Assembly (NCBI RefSeq): GCF_002090175.1
Contig: NZ_BBRN01000004.1
Coordinates: 496,001-560,000 of the forward strand
Origin: Demequina sp. NBRC 110057
GTDB taxonomy: Bacteria; Actinomycetota; Actinomycetes; Actinomycetales; Demequinaceae
DNA length: 64,000 bases
Direction of reading: 5' to 3'
Shown here: piece by piece, positions 31,593-40,005 of the stretch
Numbering within the stretch: position 1 is the stretch's first letter
How the letters are laid out: each line of letters opens with the position of its first letter
The notes under the pieces: model-generated
What the model was told of the DNA's origin: nothing
What the model saw: only the letters and a program-made list of their open reading frames with translations
Databases searched by the model: none
Program-made: the position numbers and the translations under genes

Positions 31593-32624
31593 ATGGCCGC
31601 CGGGCCGGCCGAGGCGCTCACGGACGAGGAGGCGATGGACTTCGCCGTGGTGCTCGCGGGGCGAGGCCCCGTGACGGGCCCCAACCCCCGCGTCGGCTGT
31701 GTCATCACCGCCACGGACGGCACCGAGCTGGGCCGCGGGTGGCATCGCGGCGCCGGCACGCCCCACGCTGAGGTCGCCGCACTGACCGACGCCCGCGAGC
31801 GCGGCAACGAGGTGGTCGGCGCCACCGCCCACGTGACCCTTGAGCCCTGCAATCACACGGGCCGCACCGGCCCGTGTGCCGGCGCGCTGACCGATGCCGG
31901 CATCGGCCGCGTCCGGTACGCCGTGGTCGACCCTGGCGACGCCTCCGCGGGGGGAGCGGCGACGTTGAACGCGCGCGGCATCCCCGCCGAGCACACCCCC
32001 CACGGCGGCGCCGAGGCACTCACGGCGCGCTGGCGCCGCGCCATGACGCTCGGGCGCCCCTACGTCATCGCCAAATGGGCCGCGACGCTCGACGGGCGGA
32101 TGGCGGCCGCCGACGGCACGAGCTTCTGGATCACCGGCGAGGACGCTCGCGAACATGCGCATCAGGTGCGCGGCACCGTCGACGCGATCGCCGTCGGCAC
32201 CGGCACCGTCGAGATCGACGACCCCTCGCTGTCGGCGCGCCCCGGCGGCGTCGAGGCCGGCCACCAGCCGCTGCGCGTTGTCGTCGGCTCGCGTCCCACC
32301 GAGGACGCAGCCGTGTGGCGAGACGAGAACGCGCTCCGTGTCGACTCTCACGCTCCCCGCGACGTGCTCGCCGCCCTGTGGCAGCGCGAGGTCCGCTCGC
32401 TCGTGGTCGAGGGAGGGCCTACACTTCTCAGCGCCTTCCTTCGTGCCGGCCTCGTGGACGAGGTTCACGCCTACATCGCCCCGGCGTTGCTGGGTGCGGG
32501 CCCCACCGTGGTGACCGATCTGGGAATCGGGACCATGACGGACGCGTTGAGGGGGCAGGACGTGACCGTGACGCGCCTCGGCGCCGACACGCTCGTCATC
32601 GCACATCTCCCTGGAGGAATCTGA
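31593..32624 (+). CDS. ribD: Bifunctional pyrimidine deaminase / reductase of riboflavin synthesis
   Basis: 343 residues: N-terminal deaminase with zinc ligands in TPHAEVAAL and LEPCNHTGRTGPC (about residues 45-90), C-terminal reductase from about 145 (YVIAKWAATLDGRMA, VEGGPTLLSAFL). Start is ATG 31593, 1 base after the rpe stop, though GTG 31584 is also possible. Stop shares a base with ribE. Confidence 0.95.
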   Translation: MAAGPAEALTDEEAMDFAVVLAGRGPVTGPNPRVGCVITATDGTELGRGWHRGAGTPHAEVAALTDARERGNEVVGATAHVTLEPCNHTGRTGPCAGALTDAGIGRVRYAVVDPGDASAGGAATLNARGIPAEHTPHGGAEALTARWRRAMTLGRPYVIAKWAATLDGRMAAADGTSFWITGEDAREHAHQVRGTVDAIAVGTGTVEIDDPSLSARPGGVEAGHQPLRVVVGSRPTEDAAVWRDENALRVDSHAPRDVLAALWQREVRSLVVEGGPTLLSAFLRAGLVDEVHAYIAPALLGAGPTVVTDLGIGTMTDALRGQDVTVTRLGADTLVIAHLPGGI

Positions 32625-33214
32625 TGTTCACCGGCATCGTCGAGACGGTCGGGACGGTCGAGGCCGTCACCGAGGCGGGCTCGACGGCTCAACTCACCAT
32701 TCGCTCCGTCCTGGACGGCGACTACGTCCACGGCGAGTCCATCGCCGTCAACGGCGTGTGCCTCACGGTGGCCGCCGCCGACGGCGAGTCGTGGACGGCC
32801 GACGTCATGCGCATCACCCTCGAGACGACGGCCCTGTCGGGCGTCGCCGTGGGGGACCGCGTCAACATCGAGCGCGCGCTGCGCGCGGACGCGCGCCTGG
32901 GCGGTCACATGCTGCTCGGACACGTGGACGGGACCGCCACGCTCGTCGCCGTCGACGCTCAGGAGGAGTGGACGGATCTGACGTTCGAGATCCCCGCGGA
33001 CCTGGAGCGCTACGTGGTGCGCAAGGGCTCGATCGCCCTCAACGGCACGTCGCTGACGGTCGCCGAGCTCGAGGGCACCCGCGTCACGGTGTCGCTCATC
33101 CCCACCACGCTTGCCGAGACGACCTTCGGCGACCTCGCGGTGGGCGACAGCGCCAACGTCGAGGTCGACGTCATCGGCAAGTACGTCGAGAAGATGCTGG
33201 GGGAGCGCGCATGA
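32624..33214 (+). CDS. ribE: Riboflavin synthase alpha chain
   Basis: Dismutates two lumazines to riboflavin. 196 residues with two similar barrels: MFTGIVETVG ... SIAVNGVCLTV and then GSIALNGTSLTV. Each lumazine-binding repeat is intact, as is the C-terminal trimerisation helix. CTGGAGGAATC is a strong ribosome-binding site just upstream. Overlaps ribBA by 4 bases. Confidence 0.96.
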   Translation: MFTGIVETVGTVEAVTEAGSTAQLTIRSVLDGDYVHGESIAVNGVCLTVAAADGESWTADVMRITLETTALSGVAVGDRVNIERALRADARLGGHMLLGHVDGTATLVAVDAQEEWTDLTFEIPADLERYVVRKGSIALNGTSLTVAELEGTRVTVSLIPTTLAETTFGDLAVGDSANVEVDVIGKYVEKMLGERA

Positions 33215-34461
33215 GCCCGGCCAACCCCGAGGTGACCGCCCGTATCGAGCGGGCCCTGCAGGACCTGCGGGACGGCAAGCCCGTCCTCGTCGCCGACTCG
33301 CACCACCGCGAGAACGAGGCCGACTTCATCATGGCGGCGCAGACGTCCACCGTGGACTGGATCGCGTGGGGCATCCGGCATTCGTCCGGCTACCTGTGCG
33401 CGCCCATGCCCGGCCCCAAGGCCGATGCGCTGAGCCTGCCGCTCATGGTTCCCGACAGCCAGGACCCGCGACGCACCGCCTACACCGTGTCCGTGGACGC
33501 CGCCTCCGGCGTCACCACCGGCATCTCCGCCGCGGACCGCCACCGCACCCTTCAGGTGCTGGCCCAGCCCGACGCATGCCCCGACGACGTCATCCGCCCC
33601 GGCCACGTGCTGCCCCTGCGAGCGGTCGCCGGGGGAGTGCTACATCGGCCCGGCCACACCGAGGCCGCAGTGGACCTGTGCCGCCTCGCGGGCCTCGAGC
33701 CCGTCGGCGTGATCGCTGAGATGGTCAACGACGACGGGACCATGATGCGCTACGGCGACGCGACGGCGCTTGCCGAGCGCGAGGGCCTCGTGTTCATGAC
33801 CATCGAGGAGCTCATCGATTACCGTCGCGACCAGGGCGACGAGCCCATCGCCGTCGAGCCCGCGCCGCATCGTGTGGTGGCTCTCGGCGAGGCAAGGCTG
33901 CCCACCCGCCACGGCGTGGTGACCATCCACGGCTACCGCGATGCGCGCACTGGCGAGGAGCACGTGGCCCTCACCGCTCCCGTCCCCGATGGCGGCAGGC
34001 CCGTGGTTCGCGTCCACTCCGAGTGCCTGACGGGCGACGCCTTCGGCTCCCTGCGCTGCGACTGCGGCCCCCAGCTCGACGCCGCCATCGCCAGGGTGGC
34101 CGCCGAGGGCGGCGCGGTGGTCTACCTGCGCGGCCACGAGGGCCGCGGCATCGGCATCGTCGCGAAGATCCAGGCGTACGCACTCCAGGATCAGGGGCGC
34201 GACACCGTCGACGCCAACACCGACCTCGGCTTCCCCGCCGACCGCCGCGAATACGGCGCGGCCGCGGCGATCCTTGCCGACCTGGGGCTCACCGACGTGC
34301 GCCTCATGACCAACAACCCCGCCAAGGTGGAGGCGATGCGTGCCTCGGGCATCACGGTGTCCGAGCGCGTCCCGCACCACTACGGCGAGCACCCCGAGAA
34401 CGCCCAGTACCTGCTCACCAAGGTCGAGCGCATGGGCCACCTGCTAGGAGACAACGCATGA
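33211..34461 (+). CDS. ribBA: Bifunctional DHBP synthase / GTP cyclohydrolase II
   Basis: 416 residues. The N-terminal half (to about 205) has DHBP synthase motifs including HRENEADFI and [10 protein letters not shown]; the C-terminal half has the cyclohydrolase zinc site [18 protein letters not shown] and the [12 protein letters not shown] loop typical of actinobacteria. It provides both starting precursors of riboflavin. A second, separate cyclohydrolase II gene occurs at 53425-54102. Confidence 0.96.
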   Translation: MSPANPEVTARIERALQDLRDGKPVLVADSHHRENEADFIMAAQTSTVDWIAWGIRHSSGYLCAPMPGPKADALSLPLMVPDSQDPRRTAYTVSVDAASGVTTGISAADRHRTLQVLAQPDACPDDVIRPGHVLPLRAVAGGVLHRPGHTEAAVDLCRLAGLEPVGVIAEMVNDDGTMMRYGDATALAEREGLVFMTIEELIDYRRDQGDEPIAVEPAPHRVVALGEARLPTRHGVVTIHGYRDARTGEEHVALTAPVPDGGRPVVRVHSECLTGDAFGSLRCDCGPQLDAAIARVAAEGGAVVYLRGHEGRGIGIVAKIQAYALQDQGRDTVDANTDLGFPADRREYGAAAAILADLGLTDVRLMTNNPAKVEAMRASGITVSERVPHHYGEHPENAQYLLTKVERMGHLLGDNA

Positions 34462-34922
34462 GTGGAGACGGCGCACCCGCGCTCACCGTCGACGGCCGCG
34501 GCCTCAAGGTCGAGATCGTCGCTAGCCTGTGGCACACCGACGTGATGGACGGCCTTGTCGCCGGCGCCGTGCGCGCCGCCCAGGCCGCCGGGGCCGACTA
34601 TCGCGTGACCCGCGTGGCCGGCGCCTTCGAGCTCACCGTCGTGGCCGAGCACCTCGCACGCAAGGGTGCAGACGCGATCGTGGCGCTCGGCGTCGTGGTC
34701 CAGGGCGAGACCCCCCACTTCGAGTACGTGTGCGCCTCCGCGACTGACGGGCTCACCGAGGTCGCGCGCGCCCACGCGGTGCCGGTCGGCTTCGGGCTGC
34801 TCACCGTCGACGACGTCCAGCAGGCACTCGACCGCGCCGGGCTCGAGGACTCCAAGGAGGACAAGGGCGCCGAGGCCGTCGAGGCCGCCCTGTCCACCGC
34901 GCTCACCCTGCGCTCGCTGTAG
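34458..34922 (+). CDS. ribH: 6,7-dimethyl-8-ribityllumazine synthase
   Basis: 154 residues that assemble into capsids or pentamers and condense the RibBA and RibD products. Key elements: the VAGAFELTV loop, [16 protein letters not shown] with the active His, and [16 protein letters not shown]. Last gene of rib operon; no FMN riboswitch precedes the operon. Confidence 0.95.
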   Translation: MSGDGAPALTVDGRGLKVEIVASLWHTDVMDGLVAGAVRAAQAAGADYRVTRVAGAFELTVVAEHLARKGADAIVALGVVVQGETPHFEYVCASATDGLTEVARAHAVPVGFGLLTVDDVQQALDRAGLEDSKEDKGAEAVEAALSTALTLRSL

Positions 34923-34923
34923 T

Positions 34924-34943
34924 CCGGCGCGCGTTTGCGCCGG
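34924..34943 (+). terminator. Hairpin after the riboflavin operon
   Basis: CCGGCGC (34924-34930) pairs perfectly with GCGCCGG (34937-34943) around GCGTTT, directly after the ribH stop. There is no T tract, so strength is uncertain. Confidence 0.45.
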
Positions 34944-34959
34944 TACGCCGCGACCCCAC

Positions 34960-34965
34960 TAGGCT
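34960..34965 (+). promoter_or_regulatory. -10 element of hisE
   Basis: TAGGCT is 6 bases before the hisE GTG, implying a leaderless hisE-hisG transcript. Confidence 0.5.
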
Positions 34966-34971
34966 GGCGGC

Positions 34972-35235
34972 GTGAAGACGTTCGAGAGCCTGTTTGAGGA
35001 GTTGCAGCGTCGCGCCGAGGAGCGTCCGGAGGGATCCGGCACGGTGGCGATGCTCGATAAGGGAGTCCACGCGATCGGCAAGAAGCTGGTCGAGGAGGCT
35101 GCCGAGTCCTGGATGGCCTGTGAGCATCAGAGCGACGAGGAGGCTGCCGAGGAACTCTCGCAGCTGCTCTACTGGGCCCAGGTGATGATGGTCGCCAAGG
35201 GCATCTCGCTGGACGACGTCTACAAGAATCTCTGA
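34972..35235 (+). CDS. hisE: Phosphoribosyl-ATP pyrophosphohydrolase
   Basis: Second step of histidine synthesis. 87 residues; all-alpha MazG-like fold with [13 protein letters not shown] and [14 protein letters not shown] carrying the acidic metal ligands. GTG start, leaderless. It is paired with hisG only, the usual actinobacterial arrangement. Confidence 0.95.
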   Translation: MKTFESLFEELQRRAEERPEGSGTVAMLDKGVHAIGKKLVEEAAESWMACEHQSDEEAAEELSQLLYWAQVMMVAKGISLDDVYKNL

Positions 35236-35245
35236 GGTCAACGAA

Positions 35246-36088
35246 GTGCTACGCATCGCCGTCCCCAACAAGGGGTCACTGTCCGAGCCCGCCTCCCAAC
35301 TGCTGCAGGAGGCCGGCTACAAGCAGCGCCGCGACTCCCGCGAGCTGGTGCTCCACGACGTCCGCAACGACGTCGAGTTCTTCTTCCTGCGTCCCCGTGA
35401 CGTCGCCGTGTACGTGGGCGCCGGCACCGTCGACGCCGGCATCACCGGCCGCGACCTACTTCTCGACTCCGGCGCGGAGGCCGTCGAGCACCTCGAACTC
35501 GGCTTCGGCGGATCGACCTTCCGGTACGCCGCGCCCGCCGGCGACATCGCCGACATCCAGGACCTCCAGGGCAAGCGCGTCGCCACCAGCTACCCGCGGC
35601 TCGTGAAGCACCACCTCAAGTCGTTTGGCGTGGAGTCGAAGGTGGTCCGCCTGGACGGCGCCGTCGAGTCGTCGGTGCAGTTGGGTGTGGCCGATGCCGT
35701 GGCCGACGTCGTCTCGACCGGCACCACCCTGCGGGCTGCCGGTCTCGAGATCTTCGGCGACCCCATCCTCAAGTCCGAGGCGATCCTCATCCGCCGCGCG
35801 GACACTCCCGAGGAGGACATCGCGGTGCTCACCGCACGCCTGCGCGGTGTGCTGATGGCCCGCCAGTTCGTGCTCGTCGATTACGACGTGCCGAACGAAA
35901 ACCTCGAGGCGTCGATCGCGGTCAACCCCGGCATGGAGGCCCCCACGGTCACCCCGCTGCACGGCAAGGACTGGCACGCCGTGCGCGTCATGGTGCCGCG
36001 CACCGAGATGAACCAGATCATGGACAAGCTCTACGCCGCCGGCGCGCGCGCGATCCTCGCCACCGAGCTGCTGGCGGTGCGCGTCTAG
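35246..36088 (+). CDS. hisG: ATP phosphoribosyltransferase, long form
   Basis: First, committed step of histidine synthesis. 280 residues, so the long, self-regulated form with a C-terminal ACT-like domain (from about 205) that binds histidine; no HisZ is needed. Motifs: RIAVPNKGSLSEPA, YVGAGTVDAGITGRDL, and VSTGTTLRAAGLE (PRPP loop). GTG start, 10 bases after hisE. Confidence 0.96.
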   Translation: MLRIAVPNKGSLSEPASQLLQEAGYKQRRDSRELVLHDVRNDVEFFFLRPRDVAVYVGAGTVDAGITGRDLLLDSGAEAVEHLELGFGGSTFRYAAPAGDIADIQDLQGKRVATSYPRLVKHHLKSFGVESKVVRLDGAVESSVQLGVADAVADVVSTGTTLRAAGLEIFGDPILKSEAILIRRADTPEEDIAVLTARLRGVLMARQFVLVDYDVPNENLEASIAVNPGMEAPTVTPLHGKDWHAVRVMVPRTEMNQIMDKLYAAGARAILATELLAVRV

Positions 36089-37060
36089 ATGGCCATCGCC
36101 GCCGAGGAGCGCCTGCTCGGGCTCATCATCGCGCTGATGCACGCGCGCACGCGGATGACCAAGGAGGAGATCCGCGCCTCGGTGGACGGCTACGACAAGG
36201 CCGATTCCTCCCTCGACGAGGCGGCGCGCAAGCGCAGCGACGCCGCCTTCGAGCGCATGTTCGAGCGCGACAAGGACAAGCTACGGCGCCTGGGAGTGCC
36301 CGTCGTGACCGTCCGCCACCAGGCGCACGGCGACGACATCGGCTACCGCATCGACCCCTCGCAGTCGCGCCTTCCCGCGCTCGACTTCACGCCGGCCGAA
36401 CGCGCGGTGCTCACTCTCGCCGCCGACTACTGGCACGGCGTTACCCTCGGTGAGGACGCGCACCTCGCGCTGATCAAGGCGGCCTCCACCTCGTCCCACG
36501 CCGCCGCCGAGGCGCTGCCCTTCGCCGCGCTGTCGACCCGGCTGACGGACGCGACCGCCTTCCTGATCGAGGCGATCCAGGCGCGCCAGGCAGTGCGCTT
36601 CGAGTACGCCTCGGCCTCGTCCGGCACGGCGGTGCGACGAGTGGAGCCCTGGCGCGTGCTGCTCAGCGGGGGAGCGGAGTACCTCATCGGCCACGACGTC
36701 GACAGGGACGCGTCGCGCACCTTCCGGCTCGGCCGCATCACTGGCAAGATCACCGCGGTCGGCGAGCCGGGCGCGTTTACCCCGCCCGCCACGATCGACG
36801 CCTCGCTCATGCCCGACGCCACCCCCGGCACCGCCACGGTGGCGGTGCGCCCCGAGGCGGCGCACGCGCTTCGGCGCCGGGGCAGGCATGCGGGTGAGGA
36901 CGGCGACTGGGACCTGCTGATCGTTGACTACTCGCACCTCGACGCGCTGCGCGACGAGATCCTGGGACTGGGCGGCGCCGCGCGCGCCGTGGCGCCCGAT
37001 GCCCTGGTGGACGCCGTGAGGGCGCACGTCGACGCGGCGCTGGAGGTGACGCGTGGCTGA
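36089..37060 (+). CDS. pafB: WYL-domain DNA-damage regulator PafB
   Basis: 323 residues: N-terminal winged helix (about 5-95), middle segment, then a WYL domain (about 170-250, VEPWRVLLSGGAEYLIGHD) and a C-terminal extension. With PafC it forms the PafBC activator that drives the LexA-independent damage response in actinobacteria. ATG follows the hisG stop directly and the end overlaps pafC by 8 bases. Unlike mycobacteria, no pafA or proteasome genes lie upstream; hisEG does. Confidence 0.92.
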   Translation: MAIAAEERLLGLIIALMHARTRMTKEEIRASVDGYDKADSSLDEAARKRSDAAFERMFERDKDKLRRLGVPVVTVRHQAHGDDIGYRIDPSQSRLPALDFTPAERAVLTLAADYWHGVTLGEDAHLALIKAASTSSHAAAEALPFAALSTRLTDATAFLIEAIQARQAVRFEYASASSGTAVRRVEPWRVLLSGGAEYLIGHDVDRDASRTFRLGRITGKITAVGEPGAFTPPATIDASLMPDATPGTATVAVRPEAAHALRRRGRHAGEDGDWDLLIVDYSHLDALRDEILGLGGAARAVAPDALVDAVRAHVDAALEVTRG

Positions 37061-37973
37061 CAAGACCCTTGGCCGGCTCACCCGGCTCCTCGGCATCGTC
37101 CACTACCTCGAGAACCACGGCGCGACGCCCTTCGACGAGCTCGCCGACCAGTTCGGCGTCTCCGAGCGCCAGATCCGTGCCGACGTGGAACTTCTCTGGG
37201 TGTCCGGCCTTCCCGGCCACCAGTTCGACGACCTCATCGACTTCGACGGCTACCTCTTCGACCAGGGCATCGCCGACCTCACCAACAGCCAGGGAGTGTC
37301 GCAGGTGTCCTTCTCGCCCCGCGAGGCGGCGGCGCTCATCGGCGCCCTGTCAGCGCTGAGCGCCACCGGCGCCGCGCCCGCAGCCGCGGCGAGCGTCCTC
37401 GAGAAGCTCCGCGGGGCAGTCGACGGCGTAGGCGTGGAGGTCGCGGGAGGCTCCGCGGTCGCCCCCGGCGTGCGCGAGACCCTCGAGGACGGCATCCGTT
37501 CCGGCACCGCCGTGAGGCTCGACTACGTCGACGCCCAGGACCACCGCACGGAGCGCACCATCGAGCCGCATCGCCTCGTCGTCATCGACGGCGCGGCGTA
37601 CATCGAGTGCTGGTGCCGCAGGGCGGGGGACCACCGCACGCTTCGCGTCGACAGGATCGCGACGGCCACCCCGACAGACAGTCCCGTCGGTCATGCGCCG
37701 GTCGACGGCCACGGGTTCTCGTTGGCGCAGCGCTACGAGGCCACCGTCACGCTCGGCCGCGCCGCCAGGTGGGCGGTCGAGGACCTTCCCGGCGTGAGGA
37801 TCGAGGCGGCCGACGACGACGCGGTGGTCGCCACCTTCGGCGTCGCCAACCCCGCATGGACGGCCGGGAGGCTCCTCGCCATCGCCCCGCATCTGCGCGC
37901 CGTCGAGCCCGCGGAGCTGCGCGCGGAGCTCGCGCAGCGGGCCCGTGCGGTCCGTGCCGCACAGGGCGACTAG
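37053..37973 (+). CDS. pafC: WYL-domain DNA-damage regulator PafC
   Basis: 306-residue partner of PafB with the same order: helix-turn-helix (LADQFGVSERQIRADVELLW, about 28-47), WYL domain (about 165-235, with IEPHRLVVIDGAAYIECWC) and C-terminal domain. GTG start within the pafB end. Its TAG stop forms part of the tatA -10 box. Confidence 0.92.
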   Translation: MADKTLGRLTRLLGIVHYLENHGATPFDELADQFGVSERQIRADVELLWVSGLPGHQFDDLIDFDGYLFDQGIADLTNSQGVSQVSFSPREAAALIGALSALSATGAAPAAAASVLEKLRGAVDGVGVEVAGGSAVAPGVRETLEDGIRSGTAVRLDYVDAQDHRTERTIEPHRLVVIDGAAYIECWCRRAGDHRTLRVDRIATATPTDSPVGHAPVDGHGFSLAQRYEATVTLGRAARWAVEDLPGVRIEAADDDAVVATFGVANPAWTAGRLLAIAPHLRAVEPAELRAELAQRARAVRAAQGD

Positions 37974-37976
37974 ACT
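37971..37976 (+). promoter_or_regulatory. -10 element of tatA
   Basis: TAGACT overlaps the pafC stop; ATG of tatA is 33 bases further, with a GGAGGA ribosome-binding site at 37998-38003. Confidence 0.5.
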
Positions 37977-38009
37977 GGCCCGCAGTCCCCGAACTTTGGA
38001 GGAACCCTC

Positions 38010-38297
38010 ATGGGTGCACGCGAGTGGATCATCATTCTGGTGATTGTGGTGCTGCTGTTTGGCGCGCCCAAGCTCCCCGAGCTGGCCCGCAGCGTCGGCA
38101 AGTCCCTCAACATCCTGAAGGACGAGACGAGCAACCTCCGGTCCGACAAGGACGCGAAGCCCGCCGACCAGGCCGCAGGCGCCACGACGGCGGCTGCGAC
38201 CCCCGAGGCGCCGCAGCAGACCCAGGCGCCCTCGGCATCGGCCATCCCCGACTCCACGGTCGAGCTCCCCTCCGACGACGAGGCGCGTGGCAAGTAG
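38010..38297 (+). CDS. tatA: Sec-independent translocase TatA
   Basis: Pore-forming Tat component, 95 residues: membrane helix IIILVIVVLLFGAPKLPEL followed by an amphipathic helix (ARSVGKSLNILKDE) and a disordered Ala/Pro/Thr tail. Good Shine-Dalgarno. Overlaps tatC by 11 bases. Confidence 0.95.
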   Translation: MGAREWIIILVIVVLLFGAPKLPELARSVGKSLNILKDETSNLRSDKDAKPADQAAGATTAAATPEAPQQTQAPSASAIPDSTVELPSDDEARGK

Positions 38298-39060
38298 CCG
38301 CCCGCGCCGGACGGATCCCGACGCCCGGCGACCGCTGGGCGTCCACCTCAGGGAGTTTCGCAACCGCCTGATCCTGGCGGTCATCGGCATCGCCATCGGC
38401 GCCGTCGTCGGCTGGTTCCTCTACGAACCCATCTTCGAGGCGCTTCAGCGCCCCATCCTGCAGGCGGCCGAGGAGCAGGACGCCCTCGTCACCGTGAACT
38501 TCGCGGGGCTCGTGACCGCGCTCGACATGCAGATCAAGGTCGCGATCTTCGCCGGCGTCGTCCTCGCCGCGCCCTGGTGGCTGTACCAGCTCTGGGCCTT
38601 CGTCGCACCCGGCCTCAAGAAGCGCGAGAAGTGGTACACGGTCGGCTTCCTCGGCACGTCCATCCCTCTCTTCGTCGGCGGGCTGGCGCTCGCCGCCTGG
38701 GTGTATCCGCGCGCCGTGGTGATCCTCACCGGCTTCACGCCCGAGGGTGGCACCAACGTGCTCGACGCCCAGATGCTGATGACCTTCACGATGAGGCTGT
38801 TCCTCGCGTTCGGCGTGGCCTTCGTGTTCCCCGTGCTGATGGTGTTCCTCACGTGGGCGGGGATCGTCCGCACCCGCACCTGGCTGAAGGGCTGGCGCTG
38901 GGCAGTCCTCATCATCTTCATCGCCGCCGCCGTCCTCACGCCCACTCCCGACGTCTTCACGATGCTGACCATGGCCTTCCCGATGGTGGGGCTGTACTTC
39001 GCGGGCATCGGCGTCGGTTGGCTGCGCGAACGCAAGCGGCCCTCGCTCGAGGACCTATGA
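38287..39060 (+). CDS. tatC: Sec-independent translocase TatC
   Basis: Twin-arginine signal receptor, 257 residues with six predicted membrane helices. The cytoplasmic HLREFRNRL at the N-terminus and the conserved FAPG-like region (FVAPGLKKREK) are present, and the TPTPDVFTML loop precedes the last two helices. GTG start. Overlaps the next gene by 4 bases. Confidence 0.95.
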   Translation: MASSRPRRTDPDARRPLGVHLREFRNRLILAVIGIAIGAVVGWFLYEPIFEALQRPILQAAEEQDALVTVNFAGLVTALDMQIKVAIFAGVVLAAPWWLYQLWAFVAPGLKKREKWYTVGFLGTSIPLFVGGLALAAWVYPRAVVILTGFTPEGGTNVLDAQMLMTFTMRLFLAFGVAFVFPVLMVFLTWAGIVRTRTWLKGWRWAVLIIFIAAAVLTPTPDVFTMLTMAFPMVGLYFAGIGVGWLRERKRPSLEDL

Positions 39061-39995
39061 GCCGCGTCGGCGTCGTCACCAACCCGGCAGCAGGGTCGGG
39101 GCGCGGCGCCGGCCCGGGAGCGAGGACGCTCGCGGGCCTGACCGCGGCCGGCCACGACGTCACCGACCTCACGCGGGGCTCGTGGGCAGAGGCCCTCGAG
39201 GCGGCCGATGCGGCGGCCAGCTCGCTCGACGCCCTCGTCGTGGTCGGGGGAGACGGCATGGTTCACCTGGGCGCCCAGGTGTGCGCCGAGCGCGACCTGC
39301 CTTTGGGAATCGTCGCGGCGGGATCGGGAAACGACCTCGCGGCCACCGTGGGGCTTCCCGTGGGCGATGTCGCCGCCGGGGTGACGGCGGTCGTCGACGC
39401 GCTCGCTGACCAAGCAAGTAGCCTCACTATTGACCTGGGCAAGGTGACCTCCGACGCGCTGTCTACGCTGAGCAGGCCCCGCTACTTCGCTGGAGTCCTC
39501 TCCGCCGGGGTCGATGCCGCGATCGCCGCGCGTGGCATGCGCCTGCGGGTCCCGCGCGGCCCGGCCAAGTACAAGGTGGCGATCGGGCTCGAGCTACCGC
39601 GCTTCCGCCCGTACGGCGCGCGGCTCACGCTCGACGGGCACAGTGGCGCCGCCGACAGGTACACGCTGATCGCCATCGCCAACGGCACGTTCATCGGGGG
39701 CGGGATCCCCATCTCGCCCTCGTCGTCGCTCACGGACGGCATGCTCGAGGTCATCACCGCCGACGCCCTCACACTGCCGCAGATCGCCGCCATCCTGCCG
39801 CGCCTGCAGCGGGGAGAGCACCTGTCGCACCCGGCCGTCCACGTGCGGCGGGCGCGCGAGGTGACGCTTGCCCCGGCGAACCCCGGCGCGGCCCTTCCCG
39901 TGGCATCGGCCGACGGGGAACTGGTGTGTGCCGCACCCGTGACGGTGACATGTGTGCCGGGCGCGCTGCGCCTGCTCGTGCCCGGCCGCGATTAG
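39057..39995 (+). CDS. Diacylglycerol/lipid kinase family protein
   Basis: 312 residues of the DagK/YegS fold: VTNPAAGSGRGAGPG at the N-terminus, VVVGGDGMVHLG (the GGDGT motif with Met for Thr) and AAGSGNDLA. The C-terminal beta-sandwich contains ANGTFIGGGIPISP. Probably phosphorylates diacylglycerol or a related lipid at the membrane face. Coupled to tatC by overlap, an order shared with other actinobacteria. Confidence 0.87.
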   Translation: MSRVGVVTNPAAGSGRGAGPGARTLAGLTAAGHDVTDLTRGSWAEALEAADAAASSLDALVVVGGDGMVHLGAQVCAERDLPLGIVAAGSGNDLAATVGLPVGDVAAGVTAVVDALADQASSLTIDLGKVTSDALSTLSRPRYFAGVLSAGVDAAIAARGMRLRVPRGPAKYKVAIGLELPRFRPYGARLTLDGHSGAADRYTLIAIANGTFIGGGIPISPSSSLTDGMLEVITADALTLPQIAAILPRLQRGEHLSHPAVHVRRAREVTLAPANPGAALPVASADGELVCAAPVTVTCVPGALRLLVPGRD

Positions 39996-39998
39996 CCT
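39993..39998 (+). promoter_or_regulatory. -10 element of helY
   Basis: TAGCCT, 7 bases before the helY ATG; overlaps the stop of the lipid kinase gene. Leaderless arrangement. Confidence 0.45.
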
Positions 39999-40005
39999 GG
40001 ACGGC

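Noticed and set aside
31560..31600. FMN riboswitch before the riboflavin operon
   Set aside because: ribD follows the rpe stop by 1 base, so there is no room for one.
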